A stretch of 13,966 nt of DNA from DASZMJ01 sp035551935 (GTDB lineage Bacteria > Planctomycetota > Planctomycetia > Isosphaerales > Isosphaeraceae): NCBI GenBank assembly GCA_035551935.1, contig DASZMJ010000632.1, positions 1-13,966 on the forward strand, written 5' to 3'. The notes under the pieces were generated by a model. It searched no databases. It was not told the origin of the DNA and saw only the letters and a program-made list of their open reading frames with translations. Below, piece by piece: positions 1 through 6,154 of the stretch (position 1 is the first letter of the stretch; the number at the start of each line of letters is the position of its first letter). The translations under genes were made by a program, and so were the position numbers.

Positions 1-58
1 TCCGCGTGCCGTCCGCGAACCCACACCGATCGGGTGGTGTTGGCGGACGGCACGCGGA
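1..58. repeat. Long imperfect palindrome with perfect 16-bp arms
   Basis: Bases 1-16 (TCCGCGTGCCGTCCGC) are exactly complementary to 43-58, and several base pairs continue into the 26-nt centre (18-20 with 39-41, and 26-29 with 30-33). The element could form a very stable hairpin. It lies beyond the 3' end of the minus-strand ACT gene and starts at the first base of the window, so its left boundary is unknown. No T tract follows in either direction, so a terminator role is possible but unproven. It could also be one copy of a dispersed palindromic repeat. The pairing is seen directly; the role is inference. Confidence 0.7.
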
Positions 59-118
59 GCGTGCCTGCGACGGCGTCCGGCGCGGGCGAACGCCCACCGG
101 CGGCTCCCGGCCGTCGGG

Positions 119-161
119 CGTGTTGCACACGACCGATCAGGGACGGCGTGTGTCACACGCC
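119..161. repeat. Two adjacent short palindromes with related GTGT/ACAC cores
   Basis: CGTGT-TGC-ACACG at 119-131 is followed by GGCGTGTG-T-CACACGCC at 145-161. The two share the pattern cGTGTn(1-3)ACACg and their starts are 26 bp apart. The second is only 21 nt past the stop codon of the minus-strand ACT gene, a natural position for a transcription terminator, although no U tract follows. Two similar dyads at about 2.5 helical turns could instead be paired protein-binding sites. Both readings are inference. Confidence 0.5.
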
Positions 162-182
162 CGACGACGGGCGGGGGGAAGA

Positions 183-629
183 TCAGCGCGCGTGGAGCGG
201 GCGGCGGCCGTGGGAGTGGCCGACGCCGTTGGCCGAAGTTTCGGTCAGCACCTGCTGGGCGCGGCGGGGGTTGCTGGTGTGGAAGACGCCGAGCGACTTG
301 CCGGGCGTCGAGGAGCTGGAGGCATACGCGTACTCGATGTTGATGTGCTCCTCGGCCAGCCGCTCGAGTACCCGCGCGAGCGCGCCGGCGCGGTTCTCCA
401 TCTCGACGGCGAGCACCTCCGCGTGCTCGCATTCGACCCCGATCGAGGTGAGCACCTTGCGGGTGGCGTCGGGCTTGTCGGTCACCAGCCGCAGGACGCT
501 CCGCTCGGCGGTGTCCATCACCGAGAGGGCCCGGACATCGATCTTCTCCTCGGCCAGCGCCGAGCAGATCTTGGCCAGGCGGCCGGGCTTGTTCTCCAGG
601 CGGGCCGTCACTTCGTGGACGAATTCCAT
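183..629 (-). CDS. Two-ACT-domain protein, predicted small-molecule-binding regulator
   Basis: The 148-residue product consists almost entirely of two tandem ACT domains. The first covers about residues 3-68 (NKPGRLAKICSAL turn followed by the helix and KIDVRALSV strand). The second covers about 70-140 (NRAGALARVLERL and HINIEYAYA). ACT domains usually bind amino acids and control enzymes or transcription allosterically. No catalytic or DNA-binding domain is attached, so this belongs with stand-alone double-ACT proteins (COG4747-like) that probably act by binding a partner. The ATG at 627-629 was chosen because GGAGG lies 7 nt upstream (complement of 637-641). The frame stays open upstream to 1085, but that extension is low-complexity Arg/Pro/Gly sequence and runs into a repeat, so it is not coding. 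The gene stands alone on its strand, with palindromes downstream. The ligand cannot be told from the sequence. Confidence 0.88.
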   Translation of the reverse strand: MEFVHEVTARLENKPGRLAKICSALAEEKIDVRALSVMDTAERSVLRLVTDKPDATRKVLTSIGVECEHAEVLAVEMENRAGALARVLERLAEEHINIEYAYASSSSTPGKSLGVFHTSNPRRAQQVLTETSANGVGHSHGRRPLHAR

Positions 630-1029
630 CGTTGCGCCTCCAGAGTGCGATTGCCAACGGAGGATGGTCGCGCGGCGTCGGCGCCGGCATCGGCCCGGCT
701 CCAACGGCGGGCCCGACTCGACTCGGCGCGCGCGGACGATCGCCGGGCGGCCGGGACGGGTCGGCCCCACCGGGAAGCCTAGCTCATGCCGACGTGGCCG
801 ACGATCGTGGGTCGCCGGACGGGTCGCGCCTGTTCCATGGGAATGGGCCCTCGCGGGCTCCTTCGGACGGAGCCGACGCGGTTCCTCGGACGGGGATCGG
901 GCGGGAGGACGGGCCGCTTCGTGCGGATGACCTTGCCTGCGATGGGAGAGTCGGCCCAGTCCCGTCGTCCCGAACCCGGCGGCCATCTCCGTCCGCATCC
1001 TACCCCTCGCCCCGCGCCGGCGCCAACAA
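630..1029. other. Gene-free stretch upstream of the ACT gene
   Basis: About 400 bases hold no convincing gene. Open frames exist on both strands only because GC-rich DNA has few stops, and their translations are Arg/Gly/Pro-rich without domain character. A small hairpin (GGCTCC at 856-861 pairing with GGAGCC at 869-874) is visible. I found no confident promoter for the minus-strand ACT gene here. The repeat at 1031-1177 and a further unassigned stretch (1178-1324) continue the gap up to the next gene. Confidence 0.6.
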
Positions 1030-1030
1030 C

Positions 1031-1177
1031 AAAAAAGTGCTGAGTGCTGAGTGCTGAGTGAAGACGGGTGGCATCGTCGCTTCACTCACAGGTCCGAACG
1101 GGCTGGGGACTGGCTCCGAGTCTTCGACGTGCCTGTCCCCAGCCGGTTCGGGCCTCTCAAGCACTCGGCACTTTCTC
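1031..1177. repeat. Composite palindromic repeat, copy A (GTGCTGA-heptamer type), interrupted
   Basis: The left end is an A6 run followed by three tandem GTGCTGA heptamers (1038-1058) and GTGAAGA. TGAGTGAAG at 1055-1063 pairs perfectly with CTTCACTCA at 1080-1088 around a short centre containing GGCATC. The outer arm AAAGTGCTGAGTGCT is matched, with one mismatch, by the complement of about 1160-1175 (AGCACTCGGCACTTT). The two halves of the right arm are separated by a second palindrome at 1090-1155. A related and uninterrupted copy lies at 6076-6154; both copies contain GTGCTGAGTGAAGA exactly (1051-1064 and 6091-6104). It is non-coding and resembles REP- or MITE-type dispersed elements. No mobilising enzyme is present in the window. 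Confidence 0.8.
1090..1155. repeat. Inner palindrome nested in repeat copy A (GGCTGGGGAC type)
   Basis: Bases 1090-1110 and 1135-1155 form 21-bp inverted arms with two mismatches; the core of each arm is GGCTGGGGAC and its complement GTCCCCAGCC. The centre (1111-1134) has further short pairing (GGC with GCC). The element splits the right arm of the surrounding repeat between CTTCACTCA and AGCACTC. CTCA occurs on both sides (1085-1088 and 1155-1158), which could be a short target-site duplication. GGGGAC/GTCCCC hairpins of this sort resemble REP sequences moved by RAYT (REP-associated tyrosine) transposases. That link is from general knowledge and is not shown here. Confidence 0.7.
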
Positions 1178-1324
1178 TTGACCGGGCGGGGGGCGGTGCG
1201 GGACGATCAACAAAGGTCGGAACCCGGGGCCGAAGGGACCGGGGACGACGCTGGTTGACGGTAGTGAGGCGGTCACGGTGCGCCCCGAGCGGGCGCGGCA
1301 ACACGGCCCTGGAGCGGTCCCCCG

Positions 1325-3181
1325 ATGCGATGGCGAGTCGCCGACCTTCGACCCCTGCCGACCCTGGCGCTGCTGTCCCTGGCCGTCGCCGGCATCGCCG
1401 CGGCCCGGCCCGGCGACGACGACGGGTCGAAGCCCACCAAGCCCGAGCCGCACCGCTCGCCGATCGCGCTGGCCCTGGCGGCCGACGGCTCGCGCCTGCT
1501 CTCGGCCAACCAGACGGCCGGCACCGTCTCCCTCGTCGACCCCAGGGCCGGAGCGGTCCTCCACGAGGTCCCGACCGGCGACAAGCCGGCCGGCGTGGCG
1601 CTGTCGAGCGACGGCCGCCGCGGGGTCGTGACGCACTGGTACGGCTACGACCTGGCGATCCTCGACGTGCAGGCCGACCGCCTCGAGATCGTCGGCCGCG
1701 TCGAGGTCGGCCCCGAGCCGCGCGGGGTGGTCCTCTCGAAGGACGGGAAAACGGCCTTCGTGGCCGTCGGCGCGAGCAACGAAGTGGTCCGCGTGGACCT
1801 CTTCGCCCGGAAGGTCTCCGGCCGGGTCGCCGTCGGCCGCGAGCCGAGGGGGATCGCGATCACGCCGGACGGATCGCGGCTCGTCGTCGGCAACGCGCGG
1901 GGCCGGAGCCTCTCGGTGATCGCCGTCGACCGCTGGGAGGTCGAGCGGACCTTGCCGATCAACGGCGACAACCTCCGGCAGGTCGCGATCACCGCCGACG
2001 GCGAGACGGCGTACGTCGCCAACATGCTCAACCGCGGCTTCGCCACCACGCGCAATAATATCGACATTGGATGGGTACTTGGCCAGCGGCTGACGCGGGC
2101 GGCGATCGACGGCTCGGGGCCGTTCGAGACCCTGTCGCTCGACCCGCGCGGCATGGCCGTCGGCGACGCCCACGGCGCCGCGGTGAGCCGCGACGGCAAG
2201 TACCTGGCCGTCGCCTGCGGCGGCACGCACGAAGTCTTGATCTTTCGAACGGACCTGGATTCCTTGCCCTGGCGCGAGAACGGCTCGCGCGACCTGATGG
2301 CCGTCGACCTGCTGAAGCACGACGGCCGCTTCCGCCGCGTCGCGCTGGGCGGCCGGCCGACCGAGGTCGCCTTCGACGCCGACGGCCACACGCTGTACGT
2401 CGCCAACTACCTCGCCGACGCGGTGCAGGTCGTCGACGCCGATTCGGCGACGGTCTCGAAGACGATCGCGCTCGGCGGGCCGAAGGAGTTATCGCTCGAA
2501 CGCAAGGGCGAGGTCCTGTTCCACGACGCGAAGCGGTCGCTCAACCAGTGGTATAGCTGCAACACCTGCCACAGCGACGGCCACACCAACGGCCTCGACT
2601 TCGACACGATGAACGACGGCTGGCACGACTTCAGCACCGCCCACCGCCGGAGCCGCAAGAAGGTGCCCACCCTGCGCCGCGTGGCGCACACCGCCCCCTG
2701 GACCTGGCACGGCTGGCAGACGGACCTCGAGCACGCCGTCGTCGAGTCGTTCACCCGGAGCATGCAAGGCCCCCGGCCCACCGCCGACGAGGCGAAGGCC
2801 GTCGCCGCATACCTCGCCACGCTCGACTTCCCCCGCAACCCCAACCGCCTCGCCGACGGCTCTCTCACCGAGGCCGCCCGCCGCGGCGAGGCCGTCTTCC
2901 GCTCCCCCAAGGCCGCCTGCAACACCTGCCACGGCGGCGCCGAATTCACCGACGGCAAGGTCCACCTCGTCGGCCTCGAGGAGCCCGAGGACGTCTACCG
3001 CGGCTACAACCCCCCCTCCCTCCGCGGCCTCTACGACAAGGACCCCTACCTCCACGACGGCCGCTCCAAGACCCTCCGCGACGCCTTAATTGGCCCCCAC
3101 GAGCCGGATGCGGTCACGGGGCTGGGATCGCTGACCGACGAGGAGCTGAACGACCTGATCGAGTATCTCAAGGCGCTTTGA
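1325..3181 (+). CDS. YVTN beta-propeller fused to di-haem cytochrome c peroxidase/MauG-like domain
   Basis: The 618-residue exported protein begins with a signal peptide (about residues 1-27, RPLPTLALLSLAVAGIAAA). Residues about 45-395 form a YVTN-type beta-propeller with repeated ADGxxLxVxN blades such as TAYVAN and TLYVANYLADAVQVVD. The C-terminal part binds two c-type haems: CNTCH at 412-416 and CNTCH at 532-536. Each site is followed by a MauG/CcpA-type signature, KKVPTLRRVAHTAPWTWHG after the first and PPSLRGLYDKDPYLHDG after the second. Such proteins act in the periplasm in electron transfer, peroxide reduction or oxidation of a partner. The propeller probably docks that partner; the substrate is unknown. 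The ATG at 1325 has GGAG 10 nt upstream. The HicB-like gene follows after 42 nt and could share its transcript. No strong promoter is evident upstream, where repeat copy A lies. Confidence 0.9.
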   Translation: MRWRVADLRPLPTLALLSLAVAGIAAARPGDDDGSKPTKPEPHRSPIALALAADGSRLLSANQTAGTVSLVDPRAGAVLHEVPTGDKPAGVALSSDGRRGVVTHWYGYDLAILDVQADRLEIVGRVEVGPEPRGVVLSKDGKTAFVAVGASNEVVRVDLFARKVSGRVAVGREPRGIAITPDGSRLVVGNARGRSLSVIAVDRWEVERTLPINGDNLRQVAITADGETAYVANMLNRGFATTRNNIDIGWVLGQRLTRAAIDGSGPFETLSLDPRGMAVGDAHGAAVSRDGKYLAVACGGTHEVLIFRTDLDSLPWRENGSRDLMAVDLLKHDGRFRRVALGGRPTEVAFDADGHTLYVANYLADAVQVVDADSATVSKTIALGGPKELSLERKGEVLFHDAKRSLNQWYSCNTCHSDGHTNGLDFDTMNDGWHDFSTAHRRSRKKVPTLRRVAHTAPWTWHGWQTDLEHAVVESFTRSMQGPRPTADEAKAVAAYLATLDFPRNPNRLADGSLTEAARRGEAVFRSPKAACNTCHGGAEFTDGKVHLVGLEEPEDVYRGYNPPSLRGLYDKDPYLHDGRSKTLRDALIGPHEPDAVTGLGSLTDEELNDLIEYLKAL

Positions 3182-3210
3182 AGCTTGGGGTTGGGCGCCG
3201 TTCTCGATTC

Positions 3211-3217
3211 GAGGAGG
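3211..3217 (+). promoter_or_regulatory. Shine-Dalgarno that sets a GTG start
   Basis: GAGGAGG ends 6 nt before the GTG at 3224. It favours that GTG over the in-frame ATG at 3185, which has no comparable site and would add 13 residues that do not fit the family. Confidence 0.8.
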
Positions 3218-3223
3218 CCGGCC

Positions 3224-3415
3224 GTGAGGCATCAATTCACCCTCGAATCCTGGCGGGACGGCCGCTGGTTCGTCGGCCGCGTGGTCGAGGTGCCCGGGGT
3301 GTTCAGTCAGGGCGCGACGCTCGACGAGCTGGACGAGAACATCCGGGAAGCCTACCAGTTGATGGTCACCGAGGAACGCACCCCGGCGACCCGGCCGCCA
3401 GAATCTTCCCGATGA
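3224..3415 (+). CDS. Small HicB-like protein without a HicA partner
   Basis: The 63-residue product matches the short HicB/UPF0150 fold: an N-terminal strand pair (HQFTLESWRDGRWFVGRV), the VPGVFSQGATLDELDENI core and a helix ending YQLMVTEE. Canonical HicB antitoxins pair with the RNase HicA and usually carry a C-terminal ribbon-helix-helix or HTH domain. Neither a HicA gene nor a DNA-binding extension is present, as in many solitary HicB-like proteins. The GTG start is chosen because of the GAGGAGG site 6 nt upstream. The final TGA overlaps the next gene's ATG as ATGA (3412-3415), so translation of the two is probably coupled. The function is unknown; it may act as a small regulatory partner of the membrane protein, which is inference from the overlap alone. 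Confidence 0.8.
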   Translation: MRHQFTLESWRDGRWFVGRVVEVPGVFSQGATLDELDENIREAYQLMVTEERTPATRPPESSR

Positions 3416-4272
3416 CCACATCCACGCCGAAGAGGGTGCGGTTGCGGGATGCGATGGTTTGGGTCGCCTGCCTCGCCGTGGTCTTCGCCGCCTTGAAGGC
3501 GGATGCCTTCGTGACCCTCCTGATCCTGGCGTATCCGGTGCGATACGTCCTGATCGCCTGGGGCGCGGGCCTGCGCATCGGAACGCGGCGCGGGCGACTC
3601 CCGATCAGCTTGCCGCAGCTCTCATTCGTCGGGGGCGAGGCCGATCGGCGGAGCTTTGCCATCGCACTTGGGCGATCCTTGGCCGTGGACACCCTCCTCG
3701 TCGGGCTCTGGCCCGCCTGGCGTGAGGTCGCGTTGGATCTCGCAGCGTTGGCGACGGATTCCCGGGCTCGGTCGACTTTCCCAGCGATTCTCCGGGACTT
3801 GGAGGACATCGCCCACGATCTCCGGTACTGGAGACGACTCTGGACCTGGGAGGCGTGGTCGCTGGCGCGGTGGTGGCTCCTGTTCGGGTCCCTGACGATC
3901 GCAACGACGCCGCTCTCGCGCCGCGAGAGGCCGGGCGTCGAGGGCGCGATCCTGCTCCTGAGGTTCTCACCCTGGCTGATCGCCCTCGAGATCGGCTTTA
4001 TGATCGGCGTATGGATCGCTCGCTGGAACGCGAACATCGTGCCCGAGCCCTCGACGATCTTCGCGAGCGGATGGGGAATTCGCAAGTATGGATTCCTCTT
4101 TCATGTATTGCCATGGCTCAAGCGCGGCGGGCCATCAACCTTCGTGGTCGGGATCGCATTCTTCCGCACGGTGCCGGGATGGCGATGGGTCGAGGCCGTC
4201 CTCGGATCGCTTGTACTCGTATTGATCGCGATCCCGCTGTCCATCGCCTGGTCCATGCTCTGGATGCCATGA
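3412..4272 (+). CDS. Multi-pass membrane protein of unknown function
   Basis: The 286-residue protein has a basic start (KRVRLRDAMVWVACLAVVF) and about five or six hydrophobic segments, near residues 14-28, 33-52, 148-170, 179-207 and 260-284, with a possible one near 80-100. A soluble, charged stretch lies at about 105-145. I recognise no catalytic motif or family. The short basic leader followed at once by a membrane helix is common in Isosphaeraceae membrane proteins. The ATG at 3412 overlaps the stop of the HicB-like gene and has no clear ribosome site of its own, which fits translational coupling. Codon use is less G/C-biased than in the neighbours (for example around 4075-4125). This may reflect low expression or separate ancestry. 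An upstream extension of the frame to 3178 merely overlaps the HicB-like gene in another frame. Confidence 0.75.
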   Translation: MTTSTPKRVRLRDAMVWVACLAVVFAALKADAFVTLLILAYPVRYVLIAWGAGLRIGTRRGRLPISLPQLSFVGGEADRRSFAIALGRSLAVDTLLVGLWPAWREVALDLAALATDSRARSTFPAILRDLEDIAHDLRYWRRLWTWEAWSLARWWLLFGSLTIATTPLSRRERPGVEGAILLLRFSPWLIALEIGFMIGVWIARWNANIVPEPSTIFASGWGIRKYGFLFHVLPWLKRGGPSTFVVGIAFFRTVPGWRWVEAVLGSLVLVLIAIPLSIAWSMLWMP

Positions 4273-4274
4273 CG

Positions 4275-4288
4275 CCCCGTTGGCGGGG
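4275..4288 (+). terminator. Hairpin just after the membrane-protein gene
   Basis: CCCCG (4275-4279) and CGGGG (4284-4288) pair around a 4-nt loop, starting 2 nt past the stop codon. The stem is short and no U tract follows, so this is a weak call. Confidence 0.35.
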
Positions 4289-4318
4289 TGGCCTGGGCTG
4301 AGCGACTACGGCGAGCGG

Positions 4319-4363
4319 GGCCCCAGCCACCCGGGGTGAGGGATCGATCGGGTGGCCGGGGCC
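4319..4363. terminator. Bidirectional terminator-like hairpin between convergent genes
   Basis: GGCCCCAGCCACCC (4319-4332) pairs with GGGTGGCCGGGGCC (4350-4363) with one mismatch around a 17-nt loop. It sits between the ends of the plus-strand membrane-protein gene and the minus-strand DUF1559 gene, 10 nt from the latter's stop, where a shared terminator would be expected. There is no T tract on either side. Confidence 0.5.
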
Positions 4364-4373
4364 GATGCCGCGA

Positions 4374-5432
4374 TCAATAGGCGTCGGCGCTGATCACCTC
4401 GCCGCCGCGGCGGGTGGCGAGGGCGCGCCAGGGGGCGATGGCGATGCCGGCCTTGAGGAAGTGGACGGAGCCGTCGGCGAAGAGGAAGTCGGCGCCGCCG
4501 GGGTGCATGCTCCAGTAGTCCTCGACATGGGCCTCGGGGTTGTTGATCGTGCGCGGGCCGTCCTCCAAGCCCGCGGGGCCGAGGACCTGGGTCCAGCACT
4601 CCTCGGGCGAGGGGTTGAACTGGTCGGTCCCGCCCTCGACGGCCGAGGTCTTGCCGAGCCAGCCGTTGATCGAGCGGGCCGTCCAGGTCACGTAGCTGAG
4701 GTTGTGGCTCCGCTCGCCGACGGCGATCGTCGAGCTCAGGCCGTCGGTGATCTCGGCCAGTCGCGTCCGGCTGTTGCGGTAGAAGATGCCCAAGTGGTTG
4801 CCGAGGGGCACGTTGGTGCCGTTGTTGTTCTGCACTTCGTTGCCGCCGGAGCCGGCGCAGAGCTCGCCGAGGCCCCACATGCCGACGTAATTGCCGCGCG
4901 AGACGTAATCGACGATGTGCGTGCCGCCGTACTGGCCGGGGTTGGCCGGGTCGGGCGGGTCGGCCAGGACCGGGACGACGGAGGGGCCGTCGTCGGAGGG
5001 GCAGAGGAAGACGCTGATCGACGCGAGACTGCCGGTGTCGTTGTCGTGGTAGGCGACCGAGAGGCCGAAGTTGATCGAGTCGTAGATCGGCTTCTGCTCC
5101 AGGTAGGGCAGGAGCATGCTCCCCCAGGCCCAGCCAGGGCCGAGGTCGACCGAGCTGGCGTTCTCGGCGTCTTGGTCACAGGCGTTGAGGATCGTGGGGT
5201 TGACGAGGCTGATGTAGCCGGGCGGGAAGGCGCCGTGGGACGACTCGTAGTTGTGCAAGGCGACGCCGATCTGCTTCAGGTTGTTGACGCACTGCGTCCG
5301 GCGCGCGGCCTCGCGGGCCTGCTGCACGGCCGGCAAGAGCAGCGCGATCAACACGCCGATGATCGCGATGACGACGAGCAATTCGATCAAGGTGAACCCG
5401 GCCCTCGGGCGCGGGGAGTGTTCGAGGCGCAT
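4374..5432 (-). CDS. DUF1559 pseudopilin-like protein (prepilin N-terminus, H-x9-DG C-terminus)
   Basis: The 352-residue product starts with a type IV prepilin-like leader: basic residues, then RAG-FTLIELLVVIAIIGVL with cleavage expected between Gly12 and Phe13 and Glu at mature position 5. The hydrophobic helix continues to about residue 33 and is followed by QAREAARRTQCVNNLKQIG, typical of DUF1559 (PF07596). The C-terminus carries the H-x9-DG signature, with His310 and Asp320-Gly321 in HPGGADFLFADGSVHFL. These proteins are greatly expanded in planctomycetes and are thought to be processed by prepilin peptidase and placed at the cell envelope; their exact job is not established. The ATG at 5430-5432 has AGGAG 7 nt upstream (complement of 5440-5444). 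An upstream extension to 5513 would place extra residues before the leader and is rejected. The small Cys/His protein gene lies 169 nt upstream on the same strand. Confidence 0.92.
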   Translation of the reverse strand: MRLEHSPRPRAGFTLIELLVVIAIIGVLIALLLPAVQQAREAARRTQCVNNLKQIGVALHNYESSHGAFPPGYISLVNPTILNACDQDAENASSVDLGPGWAWGSMLLPYLEQKPIYDSINFGLSVAYHDNDTGSLASISVFLCPSDDGPSVVPVLADPPDPANPGQYGGTHIVDYVSRGNYVGMWGLGELCAGSGGNEVQNNNGTNVPLGNHLGIFYRNSRTRLAEITDGLSSTIAVGERSHNLSYVTWTARSINGWLGKTSAVEGGTDQFNPSPEECWTQVLGPAGLEDGPRTINNPEAHVEDYWSMHPGGADFLFADGSVHFLKAGIAIAPWRALATRRGGEVISADAY

Positions 5433-5601
5433 GCAGGATCTCCTGGAAGGCCCCGCGTCGAGGCCGCGCCGGCGCGGGCCGGCCCGACAGCGACGGAGGG
5501 CATACCGAGCCATCAGGGATGGAGGATGAGCACGTCAGGAACCAGCGACGGCGAACGCCGCGGGGGCGTCGCCGGTCGATCGGGCGACGATCGGGCGTGG
5601 T

Positions 5602-5955
5602 TCAGGCGACGGGCGGGGCTCGGCAGGAGGGCCGCAGCGTCGGCCGCGGGTGGGCCGGGAGGGGCTCGGGGTCGCCGACGACCCCGATCAGGAGGTCTTG
5701 CGGCGCGGGGCCCGCGGGTTGCCAGGCGTGGTGCGACGCCCGGAACTGGCAGGCCAGGCAGTGGTCCGGCGCGTGGACCGGACCCTCGGCGGGGTGGCCC
5801 GACAGGTGCGGCTGGCCGCACCGGCAGGACGCCTCGGCGCCGCTCGACGCGGCGTCCCGCCGCTCACCGTGCTGGTGCGCGGACTGGACCAGGACCGAGG
5901 CCGTCACGTAGGCCAGGGCGAGCCACCACCGACTGAGTCGCAGGCGGGCGGTCAA
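5602..5955 (-). CDS. Small exported Cys/His-rich protein, possible metal binder
   Basis: The 117-residue protein has a basic N-terminus and one hydrophobic segment (about residues 10-25, WWLALAYVTASVLVQS), so it is probably secreted or membrane-anchored. The segment is followed by many potential metal ligands: HQH (27-29), CRC (44-46), H50, H54, H61, and a cluster HAPDHCLACQFRASHH (61-76) with a CxxC pair. The tail is Pro-rich. I cannot assign a family with certainty; it recalls small planctomycete proteins and DUF2946-like copper-associated proteins only in style. The start is a TTG at 5953-5955, with AGGGG 9 nt upstream and an in-frame stop two codons before it, so no longer form is possible. 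A sigma-70-like promoter lies upstream at 6023-6052, which supports a real gene. The DUF1559 gene follows downstream and may or may not be cotranscribed. Confidence 0.62.
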   Translation of the reverse strand: MTARLRLSRWWLALAYVTASVLVQSAHQHGERRDAASSGAEASCRCGQPHLSGHPAEGPVHAPDHCLACQFRASHHAWQPAGPAPQDLLIGVVGDPEPLPAHPRPTLRPSCRAPPVA

Positions 5956-6022
5956 GGCTCAAGGCCCCTCGATGCGCCACGGCCGGAGACGTCGGCCGTC
6001 GAGGATGGCGCGCATCGAGATG

Positions 6023-6052
6023 AACATAGGGGTCATGCCGGCCCGTTGTCAA
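6023..6052 (-). promoter_or_regulatory. Sigma-70-like promoter for the Cys/His-rich protein gene
   Basis: On the minus strand TTGACA (complement of 6047-6052, a perfect -35) is followed after 18 nt by TATGTT (complement of 6023-6028, 4 of 6 to TATAAT). Transcription would start near 6016, about 60 nt before the TTG start codon. The match stands out against the GC-rich background. Confidence 0.6.
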
Positions 6053-6075
6053 GGCCATGACGCGACGGAGTGCAT

Positions 6076-6154
6076 CGGAAAAAGTGCGGAGTGCTGAGTG
6101 AAGAGAGAGGAGGCATCCCTTCTTCACTCAGCACTCAACTCCGCACTTTTTCCG
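6076..6154. repeat. Palindromic repeat, copy B (GTGCTGA-heptamer type)
   Basis: The left arm (6076-6104) and right arm (6121-6154) are inverted copies. The outer 17 bp (CGGAAAAAGTGCGGAGT) and inner 12 bp (GCTGAGTGAAGA) match perfectly, and the right arm has 5 extra bases between them. The 16-nt centre contains GGCATC as in copy A. The outer ends are A5 and T5 tracts, so the structure looks like a bidirectional intrinsic terminator (stem followed by T tract on either strand). It lies inside the 3' end of the methyltransferase-like gene and just upstream of the Cys/His gene promoter, so it could insulate one from the other. The heptamer number differs between copies A and B. Confidence 0.82.

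Noticed and set aside
1038..1058. CRISPR-like tandem repeat
   Set aside because: Three contiguous 7-base units without spacers belong to the arm of a palindromic repeat, not a CRISPR array.
630..1085. Upstream extension of the ACT gene to residue 300
   Set aside because: The extension has no domain character and includes repeat sequence. ATG 627-629 has a proper GGAGG site.
3224..3415. Complete HicAB toxin-antitoxin system
   Set aside because: No HicA-like gene lies on either side. Upstream is the cytochrome gene and downstream a membrane protein.
4365..5936. Long plus-strand open frame opposite the DUF1559 gene
   Set aside because: The minus strand carries a clear prepilin leader and H-x9-DG motif, while the plus translation is a low-complexity mirror of it.
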